Under the pieces are notes generated by a model. The model worked only from the letters and a program-made list of their open reading frames with translations, had not been told where the DNA came from and ran no database searches. The translations under genes were made by a program, and so were the position numbers. From Allomuricauda sp. (GTDB taxonomy: Bacteria; Bacteroidota; Bacteroidia; Flavobacteriales; Flavobacteriaceae), in NCBI GenBank assembly GCA_028289745.1, contig JANQOD010000403.1:1-6915 (forward strand): a stretch of 6,915 bases of DNA, in the 5' to 3' direction. The number at the start of each line of letters is the position of its first letter. The stretch's first letter is position 1. Of this stretch, positions 5,814 through 6,915 are shown piece after piece.

Positions 5814-6915
5814 TTAGGCCGCCTTCACATGCAAAAGACGGGTCAGTTTTATCGAAAGATCGGTAAAGATGAGTTTAGAATTGCCATTGCGTTCAACATG
5901 GTAGAGCGCATCTTCAAGTTCTGACATAATGTTCTGAATGTTGTTCTCATGAACAAAAGGAGCGAATTTCTCTAGCCTGAAACCGTCCATATGAATTTTC
6001 AAGAAAACCAGTTCTTCGGCACCATAGTTGAGCATCAGGGCCTGTTCCATGGCAACCAGGCAATACTTCAAAAACTTTTTTTGTACCTCTCGCCCTGTTT
6101 TGGAGACTTCTTCGCTCCACAAGATCAATTCATGAACGGCGGCCTTGTTGCCCTTGGCCTTAAAGGCACTGCGCACCCATTGTACAAACCATTTCTCAAA
6201 GACAAGGTCTTCTGAATCTTTGTTCATCAGGTCGAGTGCCTTGTTGAAGTTTCCCTGTGCCTCATGGGCAATGGTGTGGGCTTCCCCATGGTTCAATCCC
6301 CTTTTGATGAGCGCTTGTGCAATGACCTCTGCGGGCAGCGGGGGGAAATGTAAAACTTGGCAACGGGAACGGATGGTATTGATGATTTGCTCCTCGTTTT
6401 CGGCAATGAGCAAGAGCACTGTTTTCTCAGGAGGCTCTTCAATGAGTTTCAAGAGCTTATTGGCTGCCGGGATGTTCATCTTTTCGGCCATCCAAATGAT
6501 AAGCACTTTGTAGCCCCCCTCATATGATTTCAATGAAAGTTTTTTGACAATATCATTGGCCTCGTCGACCCCGATCTGCCCCTGCTTCTTTTCGATGCCC
6601 ACATGGCGGTACCAATCAAATAGGTTCCTATAGGGCTCTTCTTTTAGAAATAGGCGCCATTCGGTCAAAAAAAGATCACTTACGGCATGCGATTTGACCT
6701 TGTCTGAATTGGCCACGGGAAAGGCAAAATGAAGATCGGGATGAATCAATGAATCACATTTGGCATTACAGGCCGCATTGCCATTCTGGTGCTGACCTAC
6801 AGAATTTTGGCACAATAGATATTGGGCATAGCATAGCGCCATGGGCAAGGTGCCGCAACCCTCGGGACCTACGAACAATTGTGCATGGGCAATGCGCCCA
6901 TTGTCGACCGTGGTC
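5814..6915 (-). CDS. holB: DNA polymerase III subunit delta' (HolB-like), N-terminus cut by window edge
   Basis: The visible 366 residues (first whole codon at 6912-6914) read T-T-V-D-N-G-R-I-A-H-A-Q-L-F-V-G-P-E-G-C-G. This is the usual start of the AAA+ domain of the clamp-loader delta' subunit, so only about 15-20 N-terminal residues should be missing; the TTG at 6878 is an internal Leu. The P-loop lacks the Walker A lysine (G-P-E-G-C-G-T-L-P), as expected for delta', which does not bind ATP. Three Cys (visible residues 35, 49, 53) mark the zinc-module position, followed by H-P-D-L-H-F-A-F-P. A-A-N-K-L-L-K-L-I-E-E-P-P and the S-R-C motif (visible residues 183-185) are standard clamp-loader features. 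The C-terminal half is the helical collar domain. The protein helps load the beta sliding clamp at the replication fork. A DoxX-family gene follows closely. Confidence 0.93.
   Translation of the reverse strand, partial: TTVDNGRIAHAQLFVGPEGCGTLPMALCYAQYLLCQNSVGQHQNGNAACNAKCDSLIHPDLHFAFPVANSDKVKSHAVSDLFLTEWRLFLKEEPYRNLFDWYRHVGIEKKQGQIGVDEANDIVKKLSLKSYEGGYKVLIIWMAEKMNIPAANKLLKLIEEPPEKTVLLLIAENEEQIINTIRSRCQVLHFPPLPAEVIAQALIKRGLNHGEAHTIAHEAQGNFNKALDLMNKDSEDLVFEKWFVQWVRSAFKAKGNKAAVHELILWSEEVSKTGREVQKKFLKYCLVAMEQALMLNYGAEELVFLKIHMDGFRLEKFAPFVHENNIQNIMSELEDALYHVERNGNSKLIFTDLSIKLTRLLHVKAA

Noticed and set aside
6043..6060. Possible degenerate parS (TGTTCCATGGCAACCA) inside holB
   Set aside because: Only the first half-site is close; about 11 of 16 match and there is no palindrome over the full length.

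Overview
The window looks like chromosomal DNA of a member of Bacteroidota, most likely family Flavobacteriaceae (Muricauda/Maribacter/Zobellia-like marine relatives are possible, but the genus cannot be fixed from sequence alone). The reasons are the gene order DUF4175 protein - ybeY - mnmG, the flavobacterial form of the DNA polymerase III delta' subunit (G-P-E-G-C-G-T-L-P in place of a Walker A motif), small OmpH-like lipoproteins, a TAnnTTTG-type promoter element, weak Shine-Dalgarno signals and moderate G+C. All genes look intact apart from the two cut by the window edges. I see no phage, IS element, tRNA, rRNA or CRISPR.

Layout. Plus strand: the C-terminal part of a DUF4175-family protein (1-892) overlaps ybeY (885-1301), which is followed after 4 bp by mnmG/gidA (1306-3174). 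Next come a small lipoprotein of unknown function (3253-3804) and a SAM-dependent methyltransferase (3782-4618) that overlaps it by 23 bp. A 230-bp non-coding gap with a candidate promoter precedes an OmpH/Skp-like lipoprotein (4849-5355). A rho-independent terminator at 5374-5405 separates this from a convergent minus-strand pair: the polymerase III delta' subunit (holB-like, 5814-6915, start outside the window) followed 11 bp later by a DoxX-family membrane protein (5404-5802).

The genes are mostly housekeeping: rRNA maturation (YbeY), tRNA wobble modification (MnmG), envelope biogenesis or chaperoning (OmpH-like), and replication clamp loading (delta').

The most notable signal is not a gene. 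An identical perfect 16-bp palindrome, TGTTCCACGTGGAACA, occurs twice: at 1282-1297 inside the last codons of ybeY (encoding M-F-H-V-E-Q) and at 3183-3198 just after mnmG. It matches the ParB-binding centromere site parS (classic form TGTTTCACGTGAAACA), so the two sites bracket mnmG exactly. This suggests that the window lies in an origin-proximal chromosome-segregation zone, and that one parS is maintained inside a protein-coding sequence. The second copy is extended to a 22-bp palindrome followed by a T-rich tract, so it may also act as the mnmG terminator.
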